This document shows positions 45,309 through 54,397 of a DNA stretch of 64,000 nucleotides, piece after piece. The position numbers and the translations under genes are program-made. This DNA comes from Lewinellaceae bacterium (GTDB lineage: Bacteria; Bacteroidota; Bacteroidia; Chitinophagales; Saprospiraceae), in contig JACJYA010000004.1 in NCBI GenBank assembly GCA_020636315.1, positions 1-64,000 of the forward strand. Reading direction: 5' to 3'. The notes under the pieces are model-generated. The model was not told where the DNA came from and searched no databases. It was given only the letters and a program-made list of their open reading frames with translations. Numbering within the stretch: the stretch's first letter is position 1; each line of letters begins with the position of its first letter.

Positions 45309-46166
45309 ATGAGAACTTTTGCTTTTTTTACTTCCATTTTTTTCTGCTGCCTTTTTACCATTGGCGCCGCCTCCGCCCAGGAATTGATCAGGGGAAGGGT
45401 CATCGATTCCGACACCCGGGAGCCCATCCCGTTCGCCAACATAGGCGTCACCAAACTGAGCATAGGTACGGTGAGTGATGAGAAAGGAAATTATCAGCTC
45501 CGCACCCATTCTCCCGCGGACCTGGTGACCTTTTCCTCAATTGGATACCAGACGGAATACATAACGGCTGAAAAACTGGCTTCAGGCGGGGATGTTTCCC
45601 TGCAGCCCAGGCCGTACCAGGCTCCCACTGTCGAGCTGAGCGCCAAAAGCCTCACCAAGGAAGTAATTCTGGGAGCAAAGCTAGAAGAACAGGGCCATAG
45701 CGTCAGTTTCGGGAGCAGTGAACTGGGAACCGAGATCGGCGCACTGATCCGGATATCCAAAGAGACATTCATCAAAAGCGCCCATTTTCAGGCCAACCAC
45801 GCCGCCGGAGACAATATGCTGTTCAGAGTAAACCTCTACAAATGTGAGGATGGGCAACTGGGAGAAAACCTGCTGCCTGAAAATGTGATCATCTCCGGGC
45901 AGCAAAAAAGAGAGGTTATCGACGTTGACCTTTCCGAATTCAACCTGATAACCGCCAGTGACGTGCTGCTTTCCCTGGAATGGATAAAAGATGACGAGGG
46001 CGCCGGCAACGTAGGCCTGACCTTCCGAAGCAAAAAGTCGCGCCGGGATGAAAACACCTATTCCAAACACACCAGCCAGGCCCCGTTTATCATGCTGAGC
46101 AGCCTCGCACCCCAGGCGCCGAAGCTGCAGCTCGGCTTTTTCCTGGTGGGCAAGCAGGCGCCCTGA
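45309..46166 (+). CDS. Secreted protein with carboxypeptidase-regulatory-like domain
   Basis: Protein of 285 residues with a signal peptide (AFFTSIFFCCLFTIGAASAQ). Residues ~22-98 are a CarboxypepD_reg-like beta domain (RGRVIDSDTREPIPFANIGV, then GTVSDEKGNYQL), the module found at the N-terminus of TonB-dependent receptors and many Bacteroidota surface proteins. The remaining ~185 residues form a beta-rich domain with FGSSELGTEIGALIRISKET and no recognised motif. Probably an outer-membrane-associated periplasmic protein; no TonB-dependent receptor is nearby. Confidence 0.8.
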   Translation: MRTFAFFTSIFFCCLFTIGAASAQELIRGRVIDSDTREPIPFANIGVTKLSIGTVSDEKGNYQLRTHSPADLVTFSSIGYQTEYITAEKLASGGDVSLQPRPYQAPTVELSAKSLTKEVILGAKLEEQGHSVSFGSSELGTEIGALIRISKETFIKSAHFQANHAAGDNMLFRVNLYKCEDGQLGENLLPENVIISGQQKREVIDVDLSEFNLITASDVLLSLEWIKDDEGAGNVGLTFRSKKSRRDENTYSKHTSQAPFIMLSSLAPQAPKLQLGFFLVGKQAP

Positions 46167-46172
46167 AGAAGG

Positions 46173-46754
46173 TCATTCAAATTCCACGCCTTCGTAAACT
46201 TCAGCAAGGGGAAGCTCAACACCCAGTGAGCGGAGGGGCAGCACCCCTTCCGTCCCGAAAGCGTTGGCTTCCCGCCACAGCGTATCCTCCTCCCGGTAGA
46301 AAGCAACCCCTTCAACGGCATCCTGCCGGAGATAGACATACTCCCGGAAAGAGGGAATGGTGCGGTACTGCATGAACTTGTCATGCTTGTCGTAATTTTC
46401 GGTTGCCGGAGAAAGGACTTCGACGATAAGGAGCGGGTTGGTGATAATGTCTCTGCGCCCGGGGTAAAGCTCCGGCTTTTCACAAACGACGACGGCATCC
46501 GGATAGACGAAATGCCGCAGGCCTTCGACCCATATCTTCATGTCGCTGTTGTAAACCTTATGTTTCTGCTCCAGCTGCTTCACCAGAGCAAGCAAAATGG
46601 CGCCAACTTTAAGCGCGATCTCATTGTGCAGGGGTGTTCCTCCGGGCATAGGCCTTATTTTTCCGTTGAAATACTCCAGCTTCTCCTTCGCCCCGGATTC
46701 GAGGGCAAGGTATTCTTCGACAGAGTACTCCCGTTTTTCGATGTCAATCGTCAT
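46173..46754 (-). CDS. Uma2 family (DUF820) endonuclease-like protein, third copy
   Basis: Protein of 193 residues. Family marks are YSVEEYLALESGAKEKLEYF, NGKIRPMPGGTPLHNEIALK, the Asp-bearing FVYPDAVVVCEKPE, and NPLLIVEVLSPATENYDKHD then KFMQYRTIPSFREYVYL. Compared with the other two copies it has the longer linker between the Asp and Glu motifs, and a final EVYEGVEFE tail. It converges with the preceding secreted-protein gene with a 6-bp gap. Confidence 0.85.
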   Translation of the reverse strand: MTIDIEKREYSVEEYLALESGAKEKLEYFNGKIRPMPGGTPLHNEIALKVGAILLALVKQLEQKHKVYNSDMKIWVEGLRHFVYPDAVVVCEKPELYPGRRDIITNPLLIVEVLSPATENYDKHDKFMQYRTIPSFREYVYLRQDAVEGVAFYREEDTLWREANAFGTEGVLPLRSLGVELPLAEVYEGVEFE

Positions 46755-46932
46755 CGTGAAAAATTTTGGTTCGGAGGTTTTTTACTTCCTGCGCAGATGT
46801 ATAAAGATACAAAAAAACAGAATTAGTTCCACCCAGCTCTGATATGTATGGCCTGATGTCTATTTTTACATGGCCAGCCCTTCTCGGCTGTCCTTGAAAC
46901 CACCACGCAAAACCAAAATTTCCGCCCTGGCC

Positions 46933-47898
46933 ATGAATGAAAAAACCGGGCTCGCCATCGACCTGGGCGGCACCAAAATTGCCGCCGCCTTATTCGACGC
47001 CAACGGCATCGCCTCTCCGGTAGAGATCCGCTACCTGGAGCAGAGAAGCGGCTCGCAGGTTGGCGAACTGATACTTGAGCTGGCCGCTCATTTTCTGGGG
47101 CTGGCAGCTGAAAGGAGGTTGGTGCTCGAAAGGGTGGGCGTCGCAGTGCCCGGCATTTATTATTCCAAAACGGGAAAAGCCTGGGCGCCCAATATCCCCG
47201 GATGGGAAGACTACCCTTTGTACAGCGAGCTGACGGAAGTACTGGAGCCAAAGGGCATCGCCCTGTCCATCGACAGCGACCGGGCCTGCTATATTCTGGG
47301 AGAGGCCTGGAAAGGCGCCGCCCGGGGTTGCCAAAACGCGATCTTCCTGGCGGTCGGCACGGGGATCGGCGCAGGCATCCTGGTGGACGGCCGAATACTG
47401 CGGGGCGCCAACGACATTGCCGGAGCGATCGGATGGCTGGCAGTCACCCACCCCTACCTGCCGGGCTATGAAACCTACGGATGTTTTGAATACCACGCTT
47501 CCGGACTGGGCATAGCGAGAATGGCCAGGGAGATCCTCGCCCGGGAAGGGGCGCGCCTGAAGGGAGCAGAACAGGCGCCTCTTGAGAAACTAACGGCAAA
47601 GGATGTGTTTGTCGCCTATGAAAAGAAAGACCCCAACGCTGCCAAGGTGATCCAAAGGTCGATCGAGTTCTGGGGCAAAGCAAGCGCCAACCTGGTAAGC
47701 CTCTTCAACCCGGAAAAGATCATTTTCGGCGGGGGCGTCTTTGGCCCGGCCACTGCTTTTATCGATGACATTTACCTGGAAGCCAAAAAATGGGCGCAAC
47801 CCATCAGTATAGGCCTCGTTTCCTTCGAAGCCTCGCAATTCGGCAGTGAAGCAGGCCTCTACGGCGCCGGATACCTGGCGTTGAGGGGCAGCACATAA
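46933..47898 (+). CDS. ROK family sugar kinase with altered zinc/sugar motif
   Basis: ROK-fold kinase of 321 residues from the ATG at 46933. ATP-binding loop GLAIDLGGTKIAAALFD is intact, as is the likely catalytic Asp116 (SIDSDRACYILGEAW). The usual G-E-x-G-H sugar/zinc segment reads GAIGW (164-168), and of the following Cys cluster only GCFE (183-186) remains, so the structural zinc site is probably lost and the sugar pocket altered. It therefore phosphorylates an unusual sugar or is non-typical; N-acetyl- or glucosamine substrates are suggested by the neighbours. It starts a three-gene plus-strand run with an MFS transporter (14 bp gap) and a SIS protein. Confidence 0.85.
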   Translation: MNEKTGLAIDLGGTKIAAALFDANGIASPVEIRYLEQRSGSQVGELILELAAHFLGLAAERRLVLERVGVAVPGIYYSKTGKAWAPNIPGWEDYPLYSELTEVLEPKGIALSIDSDRACYILGEAWKGAARGCQNAIFLAVGTGIGAGILVDGRILRGANDIAGAIGWLAVTHPYLPGYETYGCFEYHASGLGIARMAREILAREGARLKGAEQAPLEKLTAKDVFVAYEKKDPNAAKVIQRSIEFWGKASANLVSLFNPEKIIFGGGVFGPATAFIDDIYLEAKKWAQPISIGLVSFEASQFGSEAGLYGAGYLALRGST

Positions 47899-47912
47899 AA
47901 ATCATCATTTCT

Positions 47913-49106
47913 ATGGAGCAAGATTACGATTTTCGAAAGGTATTCGCCGCCGCCTGCCTGGGTATGTTGTTGTTCGGCATCGTCATGATCAGCCTGGGTT
48001 CGATGATGCCTTCCATAATTGAGAAGTATGGGCTGGATACCCTTCAGGCCGGTTCGCTGGCCTCCATTCTTCCGGCGGGCATCCTGCTTGGGTCTCTGGC
48101 CTTTGGCCCGGTGGTTGACCGTTACAGCTACCGAAACCTGATGGTAATCTGCACATTGCTCATTGTTGCGGGCCTGGAAAGCATTGCTTTGGCAGAGGGC
48201 CTGCCGGCGCTTCAGGCCGGCTTCTTCCTGATCGGGTGCGGGGGTGGAGCGCTCAATGGGGGCACCAATGCGCTGGTAGCAGACATCAGTGAGGACAGGG
48301 CCGGCAAGCGAAGCGCCAACCTGAGCCTTCTCGGCGTTTTCTTCGGGATTGGCGCCCTGGGGATGCCCTCCCTGATGGCAATGCTTTCTGCTATCTGGCC
48401 CTTTGAACGCATTCTTGCCTTTACCGGCGTTGCGGTTATCATTCCCCTTGCCTATTTCCTGCTCGTCCGTTACCCTGCTCCCAGGCACGGCCAGGCTATT
48501 CCCCTGAGCGCCAGTTTTGCCATGGCCCGCAACGCACCGCTCATCATGCTCGGCCTGTTCCTTTTTTTCCAAAGTGCTCTCGAAGGGGTCATCAACAACT
48601 GGACGGCCACTTTCCTGCAGAATGAAAAGAGTGTTGGGGCAAAAGAAGCCCTGGTTGCTCTGAGCATTTTTGTAGCGAGCCTGACGGTGGCCCGGGCATT
48701 ACTCGCGGTGGTGTTGCGAAAAATACCGCCTTTCCACGTCCTGCTGGCTTCCATCGGCCTCCTGTTCGCAGGAACGGGTATGCTGCTGGCAGGAGTAGCC
48801 TCCCCCATTCTTTACTTTGGAGGGTTGACCCTCCTTGGCACGGGCGCCGCCGCCGGTTTCCCGGTGATACTGGGTTATGTAAGCGAGCTCTATACCAGCC
48901 TCCGGGGCACGGCGTTCAGCCTGGTGTTCTTCATTGCGCTGATGGGCAACATTGTCGTAAACTATTTAATGGGCGTCATTGCCCACCGTTATGGAATGGG
49001 TGCTTATCCCTGGATACTGCTGCTGTGCGCTATTTGTCTTTTGGTGATCGCCGCGGCCGCCGTATCCCGGGTAGCCGGAGGAAGTGTAAAAACAATGGAT
49101 TCATAA
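47913..49106 (+). CDS. MFS sugar transporter (FucP/NagP-like)
   Basis: Major facilitator superfamily permease of 397 residues with 12 predicted membrane segments, of the fucose/glucose permease type. Helix 1-2 region reads LGSMMPSIIEKYGLDTLQAG, and the central part has the FucP-like pattern GGALNGGTNALVADISEDRA; the second half starts near FQSALEGVINNWTATFL. It lies 14 bp after the ROK kinase and 27 bp before a SIS protein, so it probably imports the sugar the kinase phosphorylates. Amino sugar import is inferred from context. Confidence 0.87.
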   Translation: MEQDYDFRKVFAAACLGMLLFGIVMISLGSMMPSIIEKYGLDTLQAGSLASILPAGILLGSLAFGPVVDRYSYRNLMVICTLLIVAGLESIALAEGLPALQAGFFLIGCGGGALNGGTNALVADISEDRAGKRSANLSLLGVFFGIGALGMPSLMAMLSAIWPFERILAFTGVAVIIPLAYFLLVRYPAPRHGQAIPLSASFAMARNAPLIMLGLFLFFQSALEGVINNWTATFLQNEKSVGAKEALVALSIFVASLTVARALLAVVLRKIPPFHVLLASIGLLFAGTGMLLAGVASPILYFGGLTLLGTGAAAGFPVILGYVSELYTSLRGTAFSLVFFIALMGNIVVNYLMGVIAHRYGMGAYPWILLLCAICLLVIAAAAVSRVAGGSVKTMDS

Positions 49107-49133
49107 ATATTAACCAACCTTAAAACACAACAC

Positions 49134-49895
49134 ATGCTTGCAAAAAAATGGCTGGAGAACGCCCGGGCGGTAATGGACAGGATCGAAAAAACCCAATTGG
49201 ATAACATCAAACGCGCTGCAACGATAATGGCCGATTCCATCGAAGCCGGAAGGTGGGTGCATACCTTCGGCTGCGGCCACTCTACCCTGCCGATCGAGGA
49301 AATGTACCCCCGGATAGGCGGCTTCGTGGGGTTCCACCCGATCATCGAACTGCCGCTCTCGTTCTTCACCCATATCGTAGGAGATATGGGCGTCCATCAG
49401 TTCATCTTCCTGGAACGAGTGGAAGGCTACGGCGAACAGATCATGAAAGGATACAATTTTGACCCCCGGGACACCATGTGGCTGTTTTCCCACACCGGGA
49501 TCAATAACGTTAACATCGATGTGGCGCTCAAAGCCAGGGAGATCGGTATGAAGGTGGTCGTTTTCGGGTCTGCCGCCGAATCAGTTGACAAAAAGTCGAG
49601 GCACTCCTGCGGCAAAACGCTGTTCGAACTCGCCGACGTTGTGGTGGATTCCTGCGTGCCGCTGACCGATGCCAGCGTGGAGCTGAAGAATCATCAGGAC
49701 AGAGTTGGCCCGCTTTCCACCCACGCCTTTGTCACCGCCGTCTGGATGACGATCACTACCGTTGCTGAGATCCTCGCCGACAGAGGCGTACACCTGCACA
49801 TTCATCCTTCTCACAATGTTCCGGGGGATACGACGGCCCACGAACGGCTGGACAAAGCCCTGGCGGAGTATAAAAGAAGGGTAGCCGGGGTTTAG
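49134..49895 (+). CDS. SIS domain protein (UPF0309-like phosphosugar-binding)
   Basis: Cytoplasmic protein of 253 residues with a sugar-isomerase (SIS) fold. HTFGCGHSTLPIEEMYPRIG at residues ~40-60 is the phosphate-binding Ser/Thr loop region of the UPF0309 group, and WLFSHTGINNVNIDVALKAR is the second loop with a typical S-x-x-G-x-N. A long N-terminal helix precedes. UPF0309 proteins are thought to bind or isomerise phosphosugars, but substrates are not established. It follows the ROK-MFS pair in one operon and may act on the imported, phosphorylated amino sugar. Confidence 0.85.
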   Translation: MLAKKWLENARAVMDRIEKTQLDNIKRAATIMADSIEAGRWVHTFGCGHSTLPIEEMYPRIGGFVGFHPIIELPLSFFTHIVGDMGVHQFIFLERVEGYGEQIMKGYNFDPRDTMWLFSHTGINNVNIDVALKAREIGMKVVVFGSAAESVDKKSRHSCGKTLFELADVVVDSCVPLTDASVELKNHQDRVGPLSTHAFVTAVWMTITTVAEILADRGVHLHIHPSHNVPGDTTAHERLDKALAEYKRRVAGV

Positions 49896-49955
49896 CGCCT
49901 CGTTCAGAATGAAATTTGCTCGCTTTCCCTCAATCGTGGAATTTTGGAAAAGCTC

Positions 49956-51143
49956 TTAAAGGTGCAACCGGACGCCTTTTTTTGTCAGCCATTGAGTAAT
50001 CCAAAGAATGGCCAGGGTAAAAACCAGTGCCCGCAGCATTCCGGGCACTCCGGAACTCAATACCGCCGGGAAGAAAGAAAAGCCGGCAATGGCGTAGAAC
50101 AGGGGTGGAAGGATATAGGCCAGCAGGGGGTTCTCCCCGGCGGGTTTGAGAAAGTTTGCCCAGCTCTTTATGCCCTTCAGGTCGGCCAGCCAGTAGATGG
50201 CCGGAAAGATCAGGCAGCAGGAAGCAGCGGAGAACAACGCCCAGCCCGGCGTCGCTGCGATCTTCGAAATGCCTCCGAACGGCCGGGTAAGGAACCCCGC
50301 CACGCCAAGCAAGATCCCAAACAAGAGGATGTTTCGGATCTTGGCTACCGGCTGATGCCATACCCCATCTTTAGCCAGGATCAGGGAACAAATAATACCG
50401 GAAAGTACGATCAGGGTATGAACTAAATGCCCGGATTGCCCCCGCAACCACTGCCCCCAGGCCGGAAGGCCGGAAAGGCCGCCCCTGAGGACAAGGATGA
50501 GGGCCAGCAGGGCCGCAAATACGCCCAAAAGAGCCGGCAGTTTTTTTTGGGAAGCCATATAAAAGACCATAGAGAGCAGATAGGCCCAGCCGATCAGGCC
50601 CAGTATCCCCCACCAACTGGGCGTCATGCCGGTGAGCTGGCCATCGGTTCCTTTGCGGTACAGGAAGAAAAGAACAACCAGCAAAATGGCCCCGGCAATT
50701 CTGAAACCGGCAAACAGGCGTTTTTTCCGCACATCCCCGGTTGAAGGATAGCGGTTCCAGATCAGGATGGCGGCGATGTACAGCGAGGCTGCCCACCAGC
50801 CATGGGGGATCAGGTTGGCTTCCCGGTTCATTTCCGCGGAGTTTACCATATACACGCCCAGGATGACCAGGCCCAGCGTACGGACCAACACATGTTGCCA
50901 GAACCCGGCCTGCCCCTGCCCTTTTGCCTCCCGGTTCTCCACCGCAAAAGGAATAGCCATGCCGACGATGAACAGGAAAGCCGGGAAAACCACATCGACG
51001 AAGGTCATGCCATCGACACCGGCGGGAACGTGTTTCATCCACTTCGGAATATCCGAAACGCCGGCAAGCTCGTTGACGAACAGCATCATAAAGATGGTCA
51101 GCCCCCGGAAGATATCTACGGACAGTATGCGTTGTGTGCTCAT
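49956..51143 (-). CDS. DUF5009/HGSNAT-like membrane acyltransferase
   Basis: Polytopic membrane protein of about 396 residues. The ATG at 51143 gives MSTQRILSVDIFRGLTIFMM, the typical start of the family related to heparan-alpha-glucosaminide N-acetyltransferase, including the RGLT and PAFLFIVGMAIPFAVENR patterns. Ten or so membrane helices follow. Human HGSNAT transfers acetyl from acetyl-CoA to terminal glucosamine across a membrane; bacterial homologues are thought to do something similar, which fits a location next to GH9 and amino-sugar genes. It is 10 bp downstream of the GH9 gene on the same strand. Confidence 0.85.
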   Translation of the reverse strand: MSTQRILSVDIFRGLTIFMMLFVNELAGVSDIPKWMKHVPAGVDGMTFVDVVFPAFLFIVGMAIPFAVENREAKGQGQAGFWQHVLVRTLGLVILGVYMVNSAEMNREANLIPHGWWAASLYIAAILIWNRYPSTGDVRKKRLFAGFRIAGAILLVVLFFLYRKGTDGQLTGMTPSWWGILGLIGWAYLLSMVFYMASQKKLPALLGVFAALLALILVLRGGLSGLPAWGQWLRGQSGHLVHTLIVLSGIICSLILAKDGVWHQPVAKIRNILLFGILLGVAGFLTRPFGGISKIAATPGWALFSAASCCLIFPAIYWLADLKGIKSWANFLKPAGENPLLAYILPPLFYAIAGFSFFPAVLSSGVPGMLRALVFTLAILWITQWLTKKGVRLHL

Positions 51144-51153
51144 TGGCAGAATC

Positions 51154-52920
51154 TTAATACCCTTTGCTCCAAAGGGCCATGATGAGAATAGCATCGGCGG
51201 TGCCGTCCATGGTAGGCTCATTGGTCGAATAATCGCCGATGTCATCGTGGTAAACTACGAAATCGTTCTGAAATGCCGCAAATTCATCGGGTTCGTTCAG
51301 CGTCAGGCCTTTCAGGAAGTCGTGGATCGTCCGGAAGATCGGGCCGTCCACCAGCCCTCCGGCGGGCGTTTCTTTCAACAGGGCCCGGGCCGGGATATGC
51401 ACATCCTCCGGCGTTTCGCCGTATGCCGGTATGCCGGTAAACATGCTGGCGCCCCAGGGGTTGCGGCCAAACAGCCAGTCGCGGTGCAGCACCATAGCAT
51501 CGTGGTAGCGGGTGTCGCCGGTCATCTTCTCGTATAGCATTACCTGGGTGATAAAATTGACGAGCAGGTTATTGGAACACCACAAAAAGGGCACTCCGGC
51601 CTTGTAGGCATTGGTTTCGGCCCGGGCCACCACCTTTTCGATATTGGCGCGGTACCAGCCGGCAAGGCGGGCCTTCATCCCCTCGGGAGCAACCGGGTAC
51701 AAGGAAAAATGGCCGACATTCATAAACGGGTATTTCTGATAATGGGCCATAGAATCGCGGGCCATCCAGCCTTCATCCCGGATCATGTCAGCATAACGGA
51801 GAGCATCCTGAAGGTATTCCTCCTTTCGGGTGAGTTTATACAGTTCGGCGGCGCCCCATTCCATATCATCGGCCCAGGTGTCCTCGTTGTACCGGTAAGG
51901 CGCCCCGTAGGAATTGCCTTGCTGGTACCCTTCCTGCTCGCGGCCCATACGGTAAAGCTCCTCAGCCGCTTTGCGGCACTTCCGGGCAAAGGGCTCGTCG
52001 ATGAAAATCCAGGCGCGGGCGCCCATGGCCAGGGCGGCAGCCGAACGGCCGGCAAGGTTGGCAACCCCTGTCGCTTCACTCTTCCACTCACCCAGCCCCT
52101 GTGGTTTGCCTGTGGCGAAATAGGCCGCCCGGTAGGAATTGGTCCCCCATCCGTAGTCCGCATTATCCCGGTAGGGAAATTTAAACCCCCGGTGGTCGCG
52201 GTCGTCGGCAACCTGATGGAACAGCCAGCCTGGTTTCGGGTGCAGTTTCAGTATCCATTCCAGGCCCCAGCGGGCTTCGTCCAGCACGTCCGGGATGCCG
52301 TTGGGGAACGGATGGCCATATCCGTCCACCTGGTCGATGAAGCGCCCGGGAGCCAGCTCGTAGGCCAGCAGCATCCGGGCGGTAGCGTTGGATCCGGTGA
52401 TCAGGTATTTGAGCTGATCGCCGGCATCGTGCCAGCCGCCGCTGAAATCGTAGTAAGTAGAATCCGGCACGGGAGCGTAAAATACCCGCCCGTCCCACTG
52501 ATGACAAACTTCGCCGAAGTAGGGGTTATATCCGCAACGTTGTTGCCGCATGAATGCCAGCAGGTCTTCCTGATAATTGTCGTAAACGTTTGAGCCGATG
52601 ACAAAACTGGTGGATTTTACTCCTTCCACCTCTACAAAATAAGCTCCCTCCTCTTTCCAGTTTGTAAAATTGAACCAGTATTGGTGCGGGAACCTGCCCC
52701 ACTTTGCCCCTGTAGCCGGTTCGGGGATGCCACTCATCACGGCCTCGCCCAACGATACGTCCATAAGCATAATTTCTCCTGTAACCGGTTCTTCAGACAT
52801 AATGAGGGCCACTTTGGCGTCTTCGGGAAAATAGCCGATCAGGTTGGTGCGGATATGAACATCCTGAGCCGGCGCCGGGTTGAGGCAGGCCAGCAGGAAG
52901 AGGAAGAAGAGGTATCGCAT
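51154..52920 (-). CDS. Glycoside hydrolase family 9 with N-terminal Ig-like domain
   Basis: Secreted GH9 enzyme of 588 residues, signal peptide MRYLFFLFLLACLNPAPAQ. An Ig-like CelD-N domain (about 20-110, VHIRTNLIGYFPEDAKVALI) precedes the (alpha/alpha)6 barrel. Catalytic elements are visible: the Asp pair in FSGGWHDAGD, the substrate loop FGRNPWGASMFTG, and the acid Glu in GDYSTNEPTMDGTADAIL. GH9 members include endoglucanases and exo-beta-glucosaminidases/chitobiases; the DUF5009, ROK, MFS and SIS neighbours favour an amino-sugar oligosaccharide such as a chito- or glucosamine disaccharide (inference). It forms a two-gene operon with the acyltransferase. Confidence 0.9.
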   Translation of the reverse strand: MRYLFFLFLLACLNPAPAQDVHIRTNLIGYFPEDAKVALIMSEEPVTGEIMLMDVSLGEAVMSGIPEPATGAKWGRFPHQYWFNFTNWKEEGAYFVEVEGVKSTSFVIGSNVYDNYQEDLLAFMRQQRCGYNPYFGEVCHQWDGRVFYAPVPDSTYYDFSGGWHDAGDQLKYLITGSNATARMLLAYELAPGRFIDQVDGYGHPFPNGIPDVLDEARWGLEWILKLHPKPGWLFHQVADDRDHRGFKFPYRDNADYGWGTNSYRAAYFATGKPQGLGEWKSEATGVANLAGRSAAALAMGARAWIFIDEPFARKCRKAAEELYRMGREQEGYQQGNSYGAPYRYNEDTWADDMEWGAAELYKLTRKEEYLQDALRYADMIRDEGWMARDSMAHYQKYPFMNVGHFSLYPVAPEGMKARLAGWYRANIEKVVARAETNAYKAGVPFLWCSNNLLVNFITQVMLYEKMTGDTRYHDAMVLHRDWLFGRNPWGASMFTGIPAYGETPEDVHIPARALLKETPAGGLVDGPIFRTIHDFLKGLTLNEPDEFAAFQNDFVVYHDDIGDYSTNEPTMDGTADAILIMALWSKGY

Positions 52921-52925
52921 AATGC

Positions 52926-53098
52926 TAAGTTTAGGGTTTAGTTGCTTAATGGGGGCTGTTTGGAGTTTAAGAGTTTAGGGCTTTTGGCAGCCTGGCTGGG
53001 TTTAGGAGTTTAGGGGACTGTTCATAGTTTCTGAGTTCCTCGTTGCTCTGGAAACCAGCGGGTTAGCTTAACGCGGGCACACTTAATTGAACTATCCC
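52926..53098. repeat. G/T-rich octamer array plus a full ~85-bp ACTGTTCA element
   Basis: From 52926 the plus strand shows loosely 8-bp-spaced GTTTAGG-type units, for example GTTTAGGG, GAGTTTAAGAGTTTAGGG and GGTTTAGGAGTTTAGG. They lead into an element at 53014-53098 that starts GGGACTGTTCATAG and ends TGAACTATCCC: 9 of 11 terminal positions are complementary. It contains CTCTGGAAACCAGCGGGTTAGC and CACACTTA. No flanking duplication is seen. The right flank has TACAC-type units in the other orientation (to about 53130). Confidence 0.7.
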
Positions 53099-53151
53099 GT
53101 ATGACCGCCCCTGATACACAAATACACTGCTCCCTGCTCTCTGCCTCCTTC

Positions 53152-54162
53152 TCACCCCTGCGGCAGGCTGAAGTCGATCTCGGTATTATCCCCGATGTTG
53201 AGGCTTTGTCGCAGGCCGGTAATGACGGTATCGTTGCCCACCACCGAGCGTTGCAGGTTGATGTCCTTAATATGTGCGTAATTGCCGAGGATAGAATCCC
53301 GGATGATGGCCCTTTTGATGCGGGCGTTGTCGCCGATGGTCACATGAGGGCCGATAATGGAATCCTGAATATTACAATTTTTCCCGATACTTACCGGATG
53401 GATGATGATGGAGTTGTCGTAGGGCGGAAGGTCGGCGCTGGCGTAGCCGTCGCGGTCCAGAAATGCCGCGTTGGTATCGAGAAGCACCTCCTTTTTACCA
53501 CAATTGAACCAGTTGTCAACAGTCACGGTGGTGAATTTCACGCCTTTTTCGATCATATACATAAAAGCGTCGGTAAGGGGAAACTCGCCGTTGGAGCGGA
53601 TGTTATGGCTGATGTTGAAATCGAGTGCTTCTATCAGCCGGGGCACGTCTTTGATCTTGTAGAGCCCCACCATAGCCAGGTCGGATTTGGGGATGCGGGG
53701 CTTTTCAACCACTCGTTTGACAAACTTGCTGCGCTGGCCGTATTCCACCACTCCGAATTCACGAGGATCGGCAACTTTCTTCACACACAGGCAGGAATGG
53801 GGGCTGTTCATCACCTTATTGAAATCCACATCGACGATGATATCACCGAAAAAAATGAAAAGCTCATCGGTGTGTTTGAGGTATTCCCGGGCCGTCCAGA
53901 TGGCATGGCCGGACCCCAGCCGCACTTCCTGGGCGACGTACTCCCGGCTGATATCCGGGTATTCCGCATCGACGTAATTTTTGATCTTTTCTCCAAGATA
54001 CCCGATGACAAAAATGAACTCCCGTATTCCAAGGTCGATAAGCTGGTCGAGTATAAAGGAAATAATGGGCTTTCCCGCAACGGGAATGAGTGGCTTAGGC
54101 TGTGTGTAGGTCAGAGGGCGGAGTCGGGTACCGGCGCCGGCGACTGGGATGATGGCTTTCAT
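53152..54162 (-). CDS. Sugar-1-phosphate nucleotidyltransferase with left-handed beta-helix tail
   Basis: Nucleotidyltransferase of 336 residues that activates a sugar-1-phosphate. The N-terminal pyrophosphorylase motif is VAGAGTRLRPLTYTQPKPLI, then FGDIIVDVDFNKVMN holds the metal-binding Asp. Residues ~240-336 form hexapeptide repeats (left-handed beta-helix), seen as IGKNCNIQDSIIGPHVTIGD. Long forms of this type include glucose-1-phosphate thymidylyltransferases and mannose-1-phosphate guanylyltransferases; the base and sugar cannot be told. A mobile-element-like insertion sits 11 bp upstream of the start codon and must provide or disrupt the promoter. Confidence 0.9.
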   Translation of the reverse strand: MKAIIPVAGAGTRLRPLTYTQPKPLIPVAGKPIISFILDQLIDLGIREFIFVIGYLGEKIKNYVDAEYPDISREYVAQEVRLGSGHAIWTAREYLKHTDELFIFFGDIIVDVDFNKVMNSPHSCLCVKKVADPREFGVVEYGQRSKFVKRVVEKPRIPKSDLAMVGLYKIKDVPRLIEALDFNISHNIRSNGEFPLTDAFMYMIEKGVKFTTVTVDNWFNCGKKEVLLDTNAAFLDRDGYASADLPPYDNSIIIHPVSIGKNCNIQDSIIGPHVTIGDNARIKRAIIRDSILGNYAHIKDINLQRSVVGNDTVITGLRQSLNIGDNTEIDFSLPQG

Positions 54163-54180
54163 AATTCAGTGGAATTAAAT

Positions 54181-54397
54181 ACTGTGTCAAATAAATTTAA
54201 TAACATATCTTCGACGGCTTTTGCCTCTTGGCGTCGTTGCGAACTCCTCACGCCTGCGTGCCGTAGCACTACGGCGTGCGGAGGCACGTAGCTCCGGACT
54301 TCGGCGTGAGCTCAGTCGAACGCTATGCTCGTCATTCGCGCCTAGCCCAGAACCAAAATCCACTCGAACCTATGTCACAAAACTTAATTGACACAGT
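54181..54397. mobile_element. 217-bp MITE-like element with target-site duplication
   Basis: The element starts ACTGTGTCAA and ends TTGACACAGT, a perfect 10-bp inverted pair; imperfect complementarity continues for about 33 bp on each side. Direct copies of ATTAAAT flank it at 54174-54180 and 54398-54404, as expected for a 7-bp target duplication. The inside has a 16-bp hairpin (GCCGTAG-CA-CTACGGC) within a GC-rich core that differs from the AT-rich ends. No transposase frame is present, so it must be moved in trans. It lies between the nucleotidyltransferase start and the rest of its upstream region. Confidence 0.85.

Noticed and set aside
54181..54397. Small RNA gene
   Set aside because: The internal hairpin looks RNA-like, but the exact inverted ends and 7-bp flanking duplication explain it better as a mobile element.
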